A stretch of DNA of 64,000 bases from a virus, in the IMG/VR virus record IMGVR_UViG_3300046007_009543, positions 30,717-94,716 of that record. One strand, given 5' to 3'. Shown piece by piece: positions 16,825 to 26,067 of this stretch. Both the position numbers and the translations under genes were made by a program. Within the stretch, counting starts at the first letter, position 1; each line of letters opens with the position of its first letter. Below the pieces are notes generated by a model that saw nothing but the letters and a program-made list of their open reading frames with translations, did no database searches and was not told the origin of the DNA.

Positions 16825-18543
16825 TTATATTAACTTATTAATCCAAGTTTTTAATTTTTCATGAAATTCAAAAGCGTCATCATCATTCATCTCACGAGTA
16901 CGTTTTCTTATTAATTCAAGTATTTCATCAAATAGTTCTTTTGCTTTACCTTCAACGATAGTATTTTCTGTTACTGAAGATGTTACTGTATATATATTTT
17001 TTCCTATTTTTAATTTAGTAAGTGTATTAACATTAATTGTTCTATATGCTTTTTCTGGATTTTCTTTATATTGCATATCATAAACAGGAATTAAACCTTT
17101 AGATTCAGCGTCATAAGCTAATGTTCCTCCTTTTAAATATTTTTTTACACCTAAACGAGCATTCATTACTCTTTCAGTACCATCCTTTTTATTAAATGTT
17201 GCTGTGAAAATTTTACCGTTTGTATCTTTTATTAAACGTTTAGCTTCTTCAGCACTAATTTCACCTGGTGGGGTTGATGGGGTTGGAGCCGGTTCATTAG
17301 ATCCTTCAAGTTCATTATTTTCATTTTCATCTAGACCTTCAAATTCATCATTTTTATCTAAGAAAAATATGTCTTTAATTTTACCATCAATACTAGATAA
17401 TATTAATTTAATATCACCACCGGATGGGGTTTTTGATGATACTCTAACTTTATTTCCGTTTTTAAATTTACCCAAATCAGCAGATAATGTAAAAATATCA
17501 CCTACAGCAATGTTTTTTCCTTTTATTTCATCTATTTGTCCTTCATCTAATCCACTTAAACCAGTATCATCTTTTTTAAGATCTTTTTCAATATCTTTCA
17601 TTTCACCCAATGCCCATCTTTTTTGTTCAGGTGTTAATTGATCATTAACAGCATTTTCTACAAATGGAAAAAATTCATCATCTCCTAGTTTATATAGCGA
17701 TGCAAAAAATAATTCACGTATTCTATTGTCATCTAAGTTACTCTCATTATATAACTTTGTTATCGCGTCATATATGAATTTTCCGAATCGAAAATCGTTA
17801 GGCTCATTTGATACTTTATCTACAGCACCAACAATAGCTTTATTTTTTTCTTTATCAGTTCCAAATCCTTCAGTTCCTACTATTTCATACAATCCTTTTA
17901 CAATTTCATGTACTAACATTGGAAAACAAAGTGCACGTGCTTTAATAACAAATTGCTCATTTTCTTCATCATATTCAACTTCACTTTCACCACCTTGCAT
18001 TTTTTGACCTTGTGCTAAAGCAGCTAACATCATAGCAATAGCATTTTCATCATCATATATACCAAATACTAATTTTAATATTTCATTATATCTATCTACT
18101 AAAGTATCATCCATCATATCAAGATATTCTCTAAATAAATAAAAAGCAAATGCTCCTCTAATTGATGCACCTTGAGTAATACCATTAATAATACGACGTC
18201 TTGCTTTTTCGGCTTCTGCTGGAATTTCTAGTGAAGGTTCATCATCTGATGGTTCTCCACTACCTATATCTCCTCCTATTTTAGCATCTATTTTAATATT
18301 AGCATAATCAATAATTGGATAAGCTTGAGTTACCATTTCTATTGCTATTCCTTCTAGTAAATCATGATATCCTTTTTCTGCTGCTATTATGTCATTTAAT
18401 ACTTCTTTAGATCTTATAAGGGTTTGCATTAATTCCTTGTTTCCAAGCATTTGTCTTAATGATTCACCTGATTTGCCTTTTAAGGCTGCCATTGTTTCAG
18501 GACGAAAAATATCTTCGTATTCTGCTTCTAGTAAATTAATCAT
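16825..18543 (-). CDS. Large head-associated protein candidate with WYL_2/DUF2693-like domain
   Basis: A 572-residue protein starting MINLLEAEYED. Residues 1-320 are helical and acidic. Near residues 400-430 is a Glu/Asn/Pro-rich linker. Residues about 440-520 form a compact beta domain (IFTATFNKKDGTERVM, VKKYLKGGTLAYD, GLIPVYDM, RTINVNTL) that closely matches the whole small protein at 63565-63846; this looks like the SH3-barrel domain known as DUF2693/WYL_2. A helical tail ends the protein. Its start overlaps the stop of the 148-residue gene by one base, and it belongs to the 16-22 kb operon. Confidence 0.7.
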   Translation of the reverse strand: MINLLEAEYEDIFRPETMAALKGKSGESLRQMLGNKELMQTLIRSKEVLNDIIAAEKGYHDLLEGIAIEMVTQAYPIIDYANIKIDAKIGGDIGSGEPSDDEPSLEIPAEAEKARRRIINGITQGASIRGAFAFYLFREYLDMMDDTLVDRYNEILKLVFGIYDDENAIAMMLAALAQGQKMQGGESEVEYDEENEQFVIKARALCFPMLVHEIVKGLYEIVGTEGFGTDKEKNKAIVGAVDKVSNEPNDFRFGKFIYDAITKLYNESNLDDNRIRELFFASLYKLGDDEFFPFVENAVNDQLTPEQKRWALGEMKDIEKDLKKDDTGLSGLDEGQIDEIKGKNIAVGDIFTLSADLGKFKNGNKVRVSSKTPSGGDIKLILSSIDGKIKDIFFLDKNDEFEGLDENENNELEGSNEPAPTPSTPPGEISAEEAKRLIKDTNGKIFTATFNKKDGTERVMNARLGVKKYLKGGTLAYDAESKGLIPVYDMQYKENPEKAYRTINVNTLTKLKIGKNIYTVTSSVTENTIVEGKAKELFDEILELIRKRTREMNDDDAFEFHEKLKTWINKLI

Positions 18544-18989
18544 TATTGTTTTGATTTTTCTCTTAATTTTTTAAGTACATTTGAATTAGCTGGGACATTC
18601 CATATTCCTTTATTAATGGCTGCTTTTGCTTGTTGTGGAGTCATTGCCTCTATTTCTTTATCAGTATATAAAGGTTTTGCTTTTGAATCTGATTTTTTGG
18701 AATCATTATCATCACCCAAAGTTAAAAGCTCATCCATTTGTTTACTTTTAAATCTTTTTGTAATTTTAGATATAATATCTGCTTCTTTAAGTGTAGCTTT
18801 AGCTTTAGGAGCTGGTTTAACATTAGGATTACCTAATTTTCTACGTTTTTCCTCTTTACCTGGTTTAGTTCCCGGTTCAGCTACTTCTCTACCAGGGGTT
18901 TCACGTGGTTTAGCAGGAGCAGGTTGATTTTCACTCAACACACTTTTGATTTCTTCTCTAATTATTTGTCTTAAATCTTTAATTTTCAT
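18543..18989 (-). CDS. Basic protein with capsid-targeting-like N-terminus
   Basis: A 148-residue, strongly basic protein. Residues 1-20 (MKIKDLRQIIREEIKSVLSE) form an amphipathic helix ending in L-S-E. Residues 22-75 are a disordered Pro/Lys/Arg/Glu linker, then a lysine-rich helical region ending PPQQAKAAINKG-like text and KKLREKSKQ. The make-up resembles packaged internal proteins of T4, which carry a cleavable N-terminal signal and a basic DNA-binding body; this is inference. Confidence 0.65.
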   Translation of the reverse strand: MKIKDLRQIIREEIKSVLSENQPAPAKPRETPGREVAEPGTKPGKEEKRRKLGNPNVKPAPKAKATLKEADIISKITKRFKSKQMDELLTLGDDNDSKKSDSKAKPLYTDKEIEAMTPQQAKAAINKGIWNVPANSNVLKKLREKSKQ

Positions 18990-18990
18990 A

Positions 18991-21660
18991 TTATTTGTTG
19001 GTTTGTTTTTCGGTTATGGTTTTTTTAATTAATTCTTTAAATTCGTTTTTATGTTGTGGATTCCGTTCTAAATATTCATTCATTATGTATCCTCTTGCTT
19101 CTGCTAAATTTCTTTGTTGTAAAGCATTTAATAATTCAGCGGGTGAATTTAAAGAGATAGCATTTGTTGAAGTAATTAAGTAATGTAAGTTACCTGGTTG
19201 TACTACAACTGATGCTACATTTGAACCATTGGCTAATCTAATTATATAAATATCACTTGGGCCTACTGAAATGTTTCTTACTACACGACCATTATTTCCT
19301 AATAAATTATTACGACGAGTAGCACCTCTATTATTAGTTATTTGTTGTCCAACTCCTGTGTTTGTATTTAATCTAGTAAATGAACGACCCGGTAATTGAG
19401 TAAATCCATTTCCTAATTCATAGTTTGCCATAATTCCTGCTACAGATTCACCTTGACCTGCTGGGACGTTTGCTGCTGGAGCTACAGGAGCATTAGGTAC
19501 GCCTGCTGGTCTGCCTCTTCTACCAGTACCTGCTACTGGAGTGGCTACTCGTTCACCTGCCCCTTGTGCTGCTGGTGCCGTAGTACCTATTAATCGTGAT
19601 GCTTGAGCAGGTGATATATTAGCTTTAACTAATTTACCACTTCTATCTGAAAGTTGTAAACTTTCTCTTGGATTAGCAGTATTAATAATAAGTAATGTAT
19701 CATTAAATATTACTGGTCTGTATCTATTTTCAGCTGCTAGTGGTGGGTTTAATCGTACAAATTGTTTAACAATATCTACTTCAGGTTCATAATATTGTGA
19801 TGCTCTTAAAGTATTTAATAATGATTCATCATTTAGTGTTTTACCTGATCCTCTTAAGTAATTAATAATAGCTTGTATTTGCTCAGAGTTACTAACAGCC
19901 TTTCTATTTCTATTAAAAAGTCTCCAATTATTATTACTACCAATATACACAGTTGGCATTATTAAATAAGAGTTAGTTCCACCATTTGTATTAATTGTAA
20001 AGAAATTTGGGGCTTCATCACCTGGTATTGTTAATAATACAGCCGGGCCATTAGTCTCTTCTGTTGTGAATGTTCTTTCATTGTATGGTGTTGCATTAAC
20101 AATTGATGCTAAACCTTCCTTATTTATAGTTCCTGGAATATCTTCTTCATTTTTAAATATATTTAATGCTGATTCTTGAAATCCTTTATTATTTTCTTCT
20201 TGTGCAAATGCTGTTTGTACATCTTCGTCATTAAATGGAACTCTAGTTATTGTATCTCCTTCTATTTTATAAGAAAGAAATGAATTTGCATCTATTAAGA
20301 TTTGTTTACCATCTATTTCTTTAACAACAATTGACGAATTTGGATTTGTTTTTGCTTGTTCTAAAACAGCACCTAATACACTTTTATCAACAACACCTTC
20401 AGATGCTAAATCTATTAAGTTCTGAAAGGGGATTTTATCTAATTCAGGGTATTCTAATAAGTATTTGGATGTTCTTTTATTTAATTTAACATTAGGATAA
20501 TCATCATCTGCTTGATATAAACCCATTCTAATATTTTCACCTAAAGTTAATAATACAATTGTACTACCATCTTCAGTAATATATATTCTTTGATCACCAT
20601 TAATATCCCATTTCTTTAAAGTAGTTATTAATTTTTTAACATCAAATGAGAAAAAATCTTTTGGTAAATAATTTAAACTTATAGAATTTTGTAAATTTGC
20701 AGTAACTGATCTTCTATCATTACTTGAAAAGCTATCTAAATTTTTTAATAATTCATCACTATCAAAAATACCAGGAGTAATAGCAATAAAATTAGCTAAT
20801 TGTGGAAATTTAGGTAAGTATTTAGAAATAAACTCATTATTAGAAACATCATCAAACATTTCTTTACCTTTTCTAACAACAAGATATTGTTTTTTAGCTG
20901 AAAATTCTAATTTTAGCCATTCTCTTATATTTATTGGGTTGTCTTTATATAGTTGATTTAATTTTTCTGATGATTTTAAAGGAATGTATTTTAATATATT
21001 TTTAATATTTGGAATATCTGCTAACCAAGGAATTTCACTCATTAGTTTACTAAAATCCATAGGTGATGATTCATTTGGACTATTATCTCTATTAGTATAA
21101 ACATATCTATTAGTTTCCTGAGGTGTATCTCTAACTTGTATAGCAACAAAACTTAATTTATTAGAGCTAGGTAAATTTTCATTTTTAGCTAAATAAAATG
21201 TTGGATATCCTCTATCTCTACTATATCTATAATTACCATATGATCCTCTAGTAATACACCATCTTTCACCCCTACCATACAGTAGGCAATTACCTTCTTT
21301 AGAACCATTATATATAGTTTTACCACCTTCATTATAAACAACATCTGGTGTGTTTTCTATCTCATCATCTCCACTATTAACACCTTCAGAAGATGTTATT
21401 AATTTTATTAATTGAGATAAAGTGTAATTACGTAATTCTTTATCAGTAATTTTAGGTGAATTTTTTATTTGATCAAAACGCTCAATGTATTTTCTCAGTT
21501 GATTATCTGATATTGTTATATTTAAGTCATCTGCTTCTTCTTTAAATTTTTCAATGTATTTTAATATTACATTTTCTGCATATTCAAGTAATGGATATAA
21601 ATTACTTGCAACGTGTGTTATAAATTTGTATATTGGGGATGTTGTTTGTTTTAAACTCAT
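18991..21660 (-). CDS. Very large protein with WCIT domain and AT-hook-like motif
   Basis: An 889-residue protein of unknown function. Residues about 130-195 hold a Cys/aromatic block (GNCLLYGRGERWCITRGSYG, then YPTFYLAKNENLP and LSFVAIQVRD) which I recall from uncharacterised marine phage proteins. The central 450 residues look like repeated small alpha/beta units. Near residues 700-730 is a Gly/Ala/Pro-rich linker containing GRRGRPAG, an AT-hook-like core for minor-groove DNA binding. The C-terminus (NEFKELIKKTITEKQ) repeats the amphipathic I-x-E pattern seen at the N-terminus of its neighbours. It sits in an operon with candidate packaged proteins. Confidence 0.65.
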   Translation of the reverse strand: MSLKQTTSPIYKFITHVASNLYPLLEYAENVILKYIEKFKEEADDLNITISDNQLRKYIERFDQIKNSPKITDKELRNYTLSQLIKLITSSEGVNSGDDEIENTPDVVYNEGGKTIYNGSKEGNCLLYGRGERWCITRGSYGNYRYSRDRGYPTFYLAKNENLPSSNKLSFVAIQVRDTPQETNRYVYTNRDNSPNESSPMDFSKLMSEIPWLADIPNIKNILKYIPLKSSEKLNQLYKDNPINIREWLKLEFSAKKQYLVVRKGKEMFDDVSNNEFISKYLPKFPQLANFIAITPGIFDSDELLKNLDSFSSNDRRSVTANLQNSISLNYLPKDFFSFDVKKLITTLKKWDINGDQRIYITEDGSTIVLLTLGENIRMGLYQADDDYPNVKLNKRTSKYLLEYPELDKIPFQNLIDLASEGVVDKSVLGAVLEQAKTNPNSSIVVKEIDGKQILIDANSFLSYKIEGDTITRVPFNDEDVQTAFAQEENNKGFQESALNIFKNEEDIPGTINKEGLASIVNATPYNERTFTTEETNGPAVLLTIPGDEAPNFFTINTNGGTNSYLIMPTVYIGSNNNWRLFNRNRKAVSNSEQIQAIINYLRGSGKTLNDESLLNTLRASQYYEPEVDIVKQFVRLNPPLAAENRYRPVIFNDTLLIINTANPRESLQLSDRSGKLVKANISPAQASRLIGTTAPAAQGAGERVATPVAGTGRRGRPAGVPNAPVAPAANVPAGQGESVAGIMANYELGNGFTQLPGRSFTRLNTNTGVGQQITNNRGATRRNNLLGNNGRVVRNISVGPSDIYIIRLANGSNVASVVVQPGNLHYLITSTNAISLNSPAELLNALQQRNLAEARGYIMNEYLERNPQHKNEFKELIKKTITEKQTNK

Positions 21661-21665
21661 TTTTA

Positions 21666-21992
21666 TTATACTGTTGTTGGAGTTGATGTAAATTTGGCTG
21701 TGTATATAGATGGTATTCTTTTGATACCTGCTAATATTTTTGAATAAGATTTTCCATCAAATGGTTCAAATGGAGATGGATCAATTTTTAAGCTAAGATC
21801 AACAACGTGTCTTATACCGTGTGTTTCATCATCAGCATCTACTATATCTACAATAGTAACACCAGGAATAGCTCTAATATCCGATAATATTTCTTGCATG
21901 GGTCTTGCATCACTGTTAACAACAATTCTACAATATACTAAATATATGTTAGGATTTGTTGATTCACGAATGATGTCTATAAACTTGATCAT
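21666..21992 (-). CDS. Small alpha/beta protein with candidate capsid-targeting N-terminus
   Basis: A 108-residue protein starting MIKFIDIIRESTNP, with I-R-E at 8-10. The rest alternates strands and helices in a ferredoxin-like order (VYCRIVVNSDARPMQEILSD, then TIVDIVDADDE and RHVVDLSLKI). The ATG lies two bases after a TATTTATAA motif. It begins the 16-22 kb operon. No family recognised. Confidence 0.65.
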   Translation of the reverse strand: MIKFIDIIRESTNPNIYLVYCRIVVNSDARPMQEILSDIRAIPGVTIVDIVDADDETHGIRHVVDLSLKIDPSPFEPFDGKSYSKILAGIKRIPSIYTAKFTSTPTTV

Positions 21993-21994
21993 GC

Positions 21995-22003
21995 TTATAA
22001 ATA
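21995..22003 (-). promoter_or_regulatory. Late-type promoter motif TATTTATAA
   Basis: Two bases upstream of the 108-residue gene that opens the 16-22 kb cluster. Confidence 0.6.
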
Positions 22004-22030
22004 TTACAAAAATTTTGATTATTATCTTTT

Positions 22031-22648
22031 TTATACAGTTTCATTTATATCGTAATAATAAGAATCTGTGTCTTCAGTTATCCATTTATCTGCTACTGAT
22101 TCTACTGAGAGTAAATATTTATCTACTTTTATGTCTTTAACATTTAATGGAAATTCAGATGTAACCCAATTTGAATCTCTCCAATAAATTCTATTATTAG
22201 GCATACATAAAAGATAACCACCATCTGCTACTAAAACATGACCTGCTTTATAATCAGTAGGTTCGTCAGAATATGGATTATCGTACCAATCTACAGTAAA
22301 TAAATAAGTAGCCCAAACTTTAGTTTTATTTCTTAAAATAACCTGGCATCTTTTTTCTAGTAAAAATGAATATTTTGTAACAGATACATTTTCACTAAAA
22401 CAATCCCATAATTGTTTATAATAGAAAGGAATATCTTTAGTTGGTTCTTTTATAAAAAGTTCTGAAATGGGGACTCTACTTCTTACCATTCCAAAATCTG
22501 TCATAATATGAAAGGTTAGTATTTTACCTGTAATAGATTGTATTCCAAAAACATAGGCATTATCAAAAATGTTATTATCTTTAGAATTATGAGTATAATG
22601 AGAGCGTCTTATTAAACATTTAAAATAAGGAATATTTTCATTTAACAT
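22031..22648 (-). CDS. Conserved hypothetical phage protein
   Basis: A 205-residue, tryptophan- and tyrosine-rich protein (for example VWATYLFTVDWYDNPYSDEP). It lacks the I/L-x-E N-terminal segment of its neighbours, starting MLNENIPYFKCLIRR. Its start overlaps the stop of the upstream gene by one base (TAATG), so translation is coupled. No family recognised. Confidence 0.65.
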   Translation of the reverse strand: MLNENIPYFKCLIRRSHYTHNSKDNNIFDNAYVFGIQSITGKILTFHIMTDFGMVRSRVPISELFIKEPTKDIPFYYKQLWDCFSENVSVTKYSFLLEKRCQVILRNKTKVWATYLFTVDWYDNPYSDEPTDYKAGHVLVADGGYLLCMPNNRIYWRDSNWVTSEFPLNVKDIKVDKYLLSVESVADKWITEDTDSYYYDINETV

Positions 22649-22974
22649 TATTTTTCTCTTATTAGTAATTCACCTAATACCTCTAAACGACCAACTTCTC
22701 TTTGAAATTCAATTGGTGTCATGTTTAAAGATATTTTTTTAAGTGTTTGTTCAAATTCTTTTGTAGCAACTTCTTTATCAAATTTACCGTTAGTTGCTTT
22801 TTTATAATAAGGAGCTTTAACTTTAAAGTGGTGCCAAGTTAATAATGCTAAACCACCTTTTTCTTCAGCATTTGAAGCTATTTTAGCAGCACCTTCACCA
22901 CGTTTTTTAGCAAATTCCTCAAAAGTTTCTTTAAGTTTTTTAGCTTCTTTTAATATATCTAATAATTTTATCAT
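22648..22974 (-). CDS. Small helical protein with candidate capsid-targeting N-terminus
   Basis: A 108-residue basic helical protein. The start at 22974 is fixed by an ATGA overlap with the stop of the upstream gene; an earlier ATG would overlap further. It begins MIKLLDILKEAKKLKET, almost identical in its first eight residues to the upstream protein (MIKLLDILNE). L-K-E at 8-10 is the candidate gp21 site. It contains ALLTWHHFKVKAPYY. Function unknown. Confidence 0.7.
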   Translation of the reverse strand: MIKLLDILKEAKKLKETFEEFAKKRGEGAAKIASNAEEKGGLALLTWHHFKVKAPYYKKATNGKFDKEVATKEFEQTLKKISLNMTPIEFQREVGRLEVLGELLIREK

Positions 22975-23993
22975 TTTATTTTTACACAATTTGGATATTT
23001 TTTACCAAACATTGTTTTCATACCTTTTTGAGTATATCCTTTCCAACATTTTTCAGTAAGTATATCTTCTTCTAACATTTCATTTAACCATTTAGCATTT
23101 AAACCAATATAAACATTAGGTTGAATAAAACCTTCAGGATACATTTTAAATGCTTGTGTAGTTCTATGCCAGCCTTCTCCTAATTCATATTTACCATCTT
23201 TAGTTTTAAATATAATAATAGGTTCTTTAGATATTCCTTGACTTTTTAATAATTTTTGTTGTGTATTGTGTCTTTCAATATCCTTACCTACATCTTGTCT
23301 AATTTCCCCTCCAATTCTTGATTTTAATTCTTGTTGAGTTTTATTACCAAAAATATCCATTGTTATAGGAAAGTTTGTCTTAGTCTCCCATTTTAAATCT
23401 TTAAGTTGACTATCAATCCAATCCTGAATACCTTCGGCTGTGTTGATATTATCATCTTTTTTAATCATTTTATAAATCCAATCCTTTATAACATAATCAG
23501 GGAAATTTGGAAGTTGTTGTTTTAAATAATCTAAAAGACCTTGTCTTAACTCATTTATATTTTTATTTTTAACAGGAGCATAACCAGAACCATATGGTGC
23601 TGCTTTACCTGATTGTGGGTCTGCTGTTTCTTTTACTTTATTTAAACGTTGTGTTTTAGCTTTAGATGATTCTTTACGTTTTTCAATATAATCTAAAGCA
23701 CGTTTTAATCTAGATTTTACTTCAGGATCTTTTGCTTTACCATATGCTGCTCTTACTCGTTGATGAATTAAATTAATAATTTGTGATTGACGAGCATGTG
23801 GTTTAGATTTAAATGAATCTTTATTTAATGTATCAACTATATCTTCTTTAGTTTTAAATTTAATAGATACAGTATCTTTTGGATTTTCATCTGTGTATAA
23901 ACGACGACCTGATCCTTTAGGTTTTTTACCTGTTCCTTTTTTAGGATCATTTTCAGATAAAACCTCATTTAATATATCTAATAGTTTTATCAT
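22971..23993 (-). CDS. Head-associated protein candidate with ParB-like motif and Cys-containing tail
   Basis: A 340-residue protein. The N-terminus MIKLLDILNEVLSEN ends in L-S-E. A basic region (to about 120) is followed by the linker DPQSGKAAPYGSGYA, also present in the next protein upstream. Residues about 258-278 (FKTKDGKYELGEGWHRTTQA) match the GxxR/HR signature strand-turn of ParB/sulfiredoxin-type domains. The C-terminus (CWKGYTQKGMKTMFGKKYPNC) is a two-Cys basic motif that I recall at the ends of several marine phage proteins. Any nuclease or DNA-binding activity is inference. Confidence 0.7.
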   Translation of the reverse strand: MIKLLDILNEVLSENDPKKGTGKKPKGSGRRLYTDENPKDTVSIKFKTKEDIVDTLNKDSFKSKPHARQSQIINLIHQRVRAAYGKAKDPEVKSRLKRALDYIEKRKESSKAKTQRLNKVKETADPQSGKAAPYGSGYAPVKNKNINELRQGLLDYLKQQLPNFPDYVIKDWIYKMIKKDDNINTAEGIQDWIDSQLKDLKWETKTNFPITMDIFGNKTQQELKSRIGGEIRQDVGKDIERHNTQQKLLKSQGISKEPIIIFKTKDGKYELGEGWHRTTQAFKMYPEGFIQPNVYIGLNAKWLNEMLEEDILTEKCWKGYTQKGMKTMFGKKYPNCVKIK

Positions 23994-24463
23994 TTTGTTT
24001 TACCCCATTTAGTACCTTTACCTTTTGCTTTACATCCTGCTGGAGTTGGTCTGCAAGCTGGATATGCTCGTTTTTCGCCTTTTTGTCTTCCACAAGGTTT
24101 GTAACCAGTTATTTTACCATCTTTTCTAATTGGAGCATTACAATCAACCCACCCACCTGTTTTACCAGGAGCACCTTTACGAGAAAACCAAGTTCTAAGT
24201 GTTTCTTTTACTTTTTCAAGAATTAATTCTTCTTCAACCTTAGCATATCCTGATCCATATGGTGCTGCTTTACCTGATTGAGGATCGTCTGTTTCTTTTA
24301 TATCTTTCCAAATTTTTCCAGCGCGACATCTTACAACAGCTCCTGATTTGTAAGCTGATGGTTTATCAAACTTACGATCAGCAATACGAAGACATCTGTC
24401 TCGTTTTACTTTTTTTTCAGAAAGTATTTCTCTAATAAGTTGTTGTAATTCAGATGTATTCAT
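23990..24463 (-). CDS. Cys-rich basic protein with candidate capsid-targeting N-terminus
   Basis: A 157-residue protein. The ATG at 24463 lies directly after the upstream stop, and gives MNTSELQQLIREILSEKK, with L-S-E at 14-16; an upstream ATG in frame lies inside the neighbouring gene. It has RDRCLRIADRKFDKPSAYKS near 20-40, the shared linker DPQSGKAAPYGSGYA near 66-80, and a C-terminal region with at least five Cys (WVDCNAPI, GYKPCGRQKGEKR, YPACRPTPAGCKAKG). Metal or nucleic-acid binding is likely from composition. Its stop overlaps the next start. Confidence 0.7.
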   Translation of the reverse strand: MNTSELQQLIREILSEKKVKRDRCLRIADRKFDKPSAYKSGAVVRCRAGKIWKDIKETDDPQSGKAAPYGSGYAKVEEELILEKVKETLRTWFSRKGAPGKTGGWVDCNAPIRKDGKITGYKPCGRQKGEKRAYPACRPTPAGCKAKGKGTKWGKTK

Positions 24464-24464
24464 A

Positions 24465-25109
24465 TTACCATTTTTTACAAGACCAGTAACGAGCTTTCCA
24501 TCTTGGACCTGGGTTTTTGCAATTGTGTCTTGCTCTAAAGGCTGCACGTCTTTTAGGATTTTTATCCTTAATTACCATTCTTTTACCTTTAGCTGATTTA
24601 CCACCAAATCCAAAGTTAACTTTTACTACATTACCTTTATCATTTTTAACATATACTTTGAATTTCTTAACATCACCCTGCATTGGTTTACCTAAAGTTA
24701 CTTTACGACCTTGGTATTCTGCCTCGGTTAATATATCATTATCAGGCATTGGTAAGTCTAAAGGTACTTTTTTACCTTCATATATTCCATATTCACCCAA
24801 GTTAGTTTCAGTAATTTTTTCTTTATCAATACCTTCAACATTTAAAGCACCACGAGAATATAAGTATCTTGCTTCAGCCCATAAATTTAAATATTCTTTT
24901 GAACCGTATGGTAAAGTTGTTTCAAATAGCGGTGTTTTAGCGTCTATATGGTATTGCATATTTTCAGTCATAACAATACGCGCTTTTAAACTTTCATTTA
25001 ATATAGGTGCATCAAAACACTTAGCAGTACCCTTACAACCACAACCACAATCTGGTTTTTTAGAGGTCTCTGATAGCACTTTTCTTATTAATTCTTTTAA
25101 ATTATGCAT
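24465..25109 (-). CDS. Head-associated protein candidate with conserved RARHNC tail
   Basis: A 214-residue protein. Residues 1-14 (MHNLKELIRKVLSE) form the shared amphipathic segment ending L-S-E. A Cys cluster follows (PDCGCGCKGTAKC at 19-31). The C-terminal 70 residues (TLGKPMQGDVKKFKVYVKN, then KRRAAFRARHNCKNPGP and KARYWSCKKW) form a basic conserved module that I recall at the ends of structural proteins of marine phages. A late motif lies two bases upstream of the start, so the gene opens the 22.0-25.1 kb operon. Confidence 0.75.
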   Translation of the reverse strand: MHNLKELIRKVLSETSKKPDCGCGCKGTAKCFDAPILNESLKARIVMTENMQYHIDAKTPLFETTLPYGSKEYLNLWAEARYLYSRGALNVEGIDKEKITETNLGEYGIYEGKKVPLDLPMPDNDILTEAEYQGRKVTLGKPMQGDVKKFKVYVKNDKGNVVKVNFGFGGKSAKGKRMVIKDKNPKRRAAFRARHNCKNPGPRWKARYWSCKKW

Positions 25110-25111
25110 GA

Positions 25112-25120
25112 TTATAAATA
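25112..25120 (-). promoter_or_regulatory. Late-type promoter motif TATTTATAA
   Basis: Located between the stop of the 301-residue gene and the start of the RARHNC protein gene, two bases before its ATG. Confidence 0.6.
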
Positions 25121-26026
25121 TTATATTTTTAATCTAGGAAATAAATCAGAAGGATATGAAATTTTTATTTCTTGTTTATTTATTGCTTCTACAAAATCTT
25201 CATTTTTAAAAAATTTAAAATGTCCTATATAGTTAGCGAATATTATTCCTTTAAAAGTAGAAGTTTGGATATATTCAGTAGATGATAATTGAGTTAAATA
25301 TAAATTAAAAGCTTCATAATTAAATGTATCTGTTATAAATGGTGTAATGTTTATACCAAATGTAGGATACATTATTTTAAGAACATTATTAAATTCTTGT
25401 ATAAATAAATCTTTATCCCCACTATATTCTAAATATTGTTTATAGATATTATTTATTTTAATTAACCAACTGTGTCCTCCACTAACATTAAATTTTTCTA
25501 ATTGGTAAGTATGTTCCGTAGATAATCTAAGATTATTAATTAATGTTGAGATGTGAGGTTTTACAGATGTTGAAAAACTACCTCGAGTATAATATTTGGA
25601 TACAAATAAAGAACCATGATTTCCTGTTCTTGATTTTAATTCTACTTCTCCTATTTCTTTTATATATAAATCCCCTTTAATACTATTTTGAGTAACATTT
25701 TCAAAGAAAATAATAAGAAAAAGTTCACCTGGTCCTAAAGATACATTACCTTTAGTTGAATCTTTCATAGACACAAAAATATATTCTAATTCATCTGGTA
25801 TAAAACCGGGGATTTGTGTAAATATATTATTTTTAGTTATATCGAAAGATACTGGTTGTTTTATTAAATTATAAAATACTTTTGTTTTATTTATTGAATT
25901 TAATAAATGTAAAAAGTAAATACTTTCTTTAGTATTTATGTTTTTTCTTAACAAATAATTAAATATTTTTTTATAAAAAAATAGATTATAAGTATAATTT
26001 GTTATTTTTTTGAAGATATTCTTCAT
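25121..26026 (-). CDS. Putative PD-(D/E)xK-fold protein
   Basis: A 301-residue protein. Residues about 96-140 read LGPGELFLIIFFENV, then GDLYIKEIGEVELKSRTG: an Asp followed after a short spacing by E-x-K, the arrangement of PD-(D/E)xK nucleases, with a preceding conserved Gly-Glu. The N-terminal 45 residues are aromatic and lysine-rich. I recall similar LGPGE...GD...ExK proteins in marine T4-like phages. Its start is in a short AT-rich gap after the 174-residue gene. Nuclease activity is a prediction only. Confidence 0.55.
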   Translation of the reverse strand: MKNIFKKITNYTYNLFFYKKIFNYLLRKNINTKESIYFLHLLNSINKTKVFYNLIKQPVSFDITKNNIFTQIPGFIPDELEYIFVSMKDSTKGNVSLGPGELFLIIFFENVTQNSIKGDLYIKEIGEVELKSRTGNHGSLFVSKYYTRGSFSTSVKPHISTLINNLRLSTEHTYQLEKFNVSGGHSWLIKINNIYKQYLEYSGDKDLFIQEFNNVLKIMYPTFGINITPFITDTFNYEAFNLYLTQLSSTEYIQTSTFKGIIFANYIGHFKFFKNEDFVEAINKQEIKISYPSDLFPRLKI

Positions 26027-26067
26027 ATATTCTATTTTATTAAAAATAAGAATTTTAAATCTAAAGG

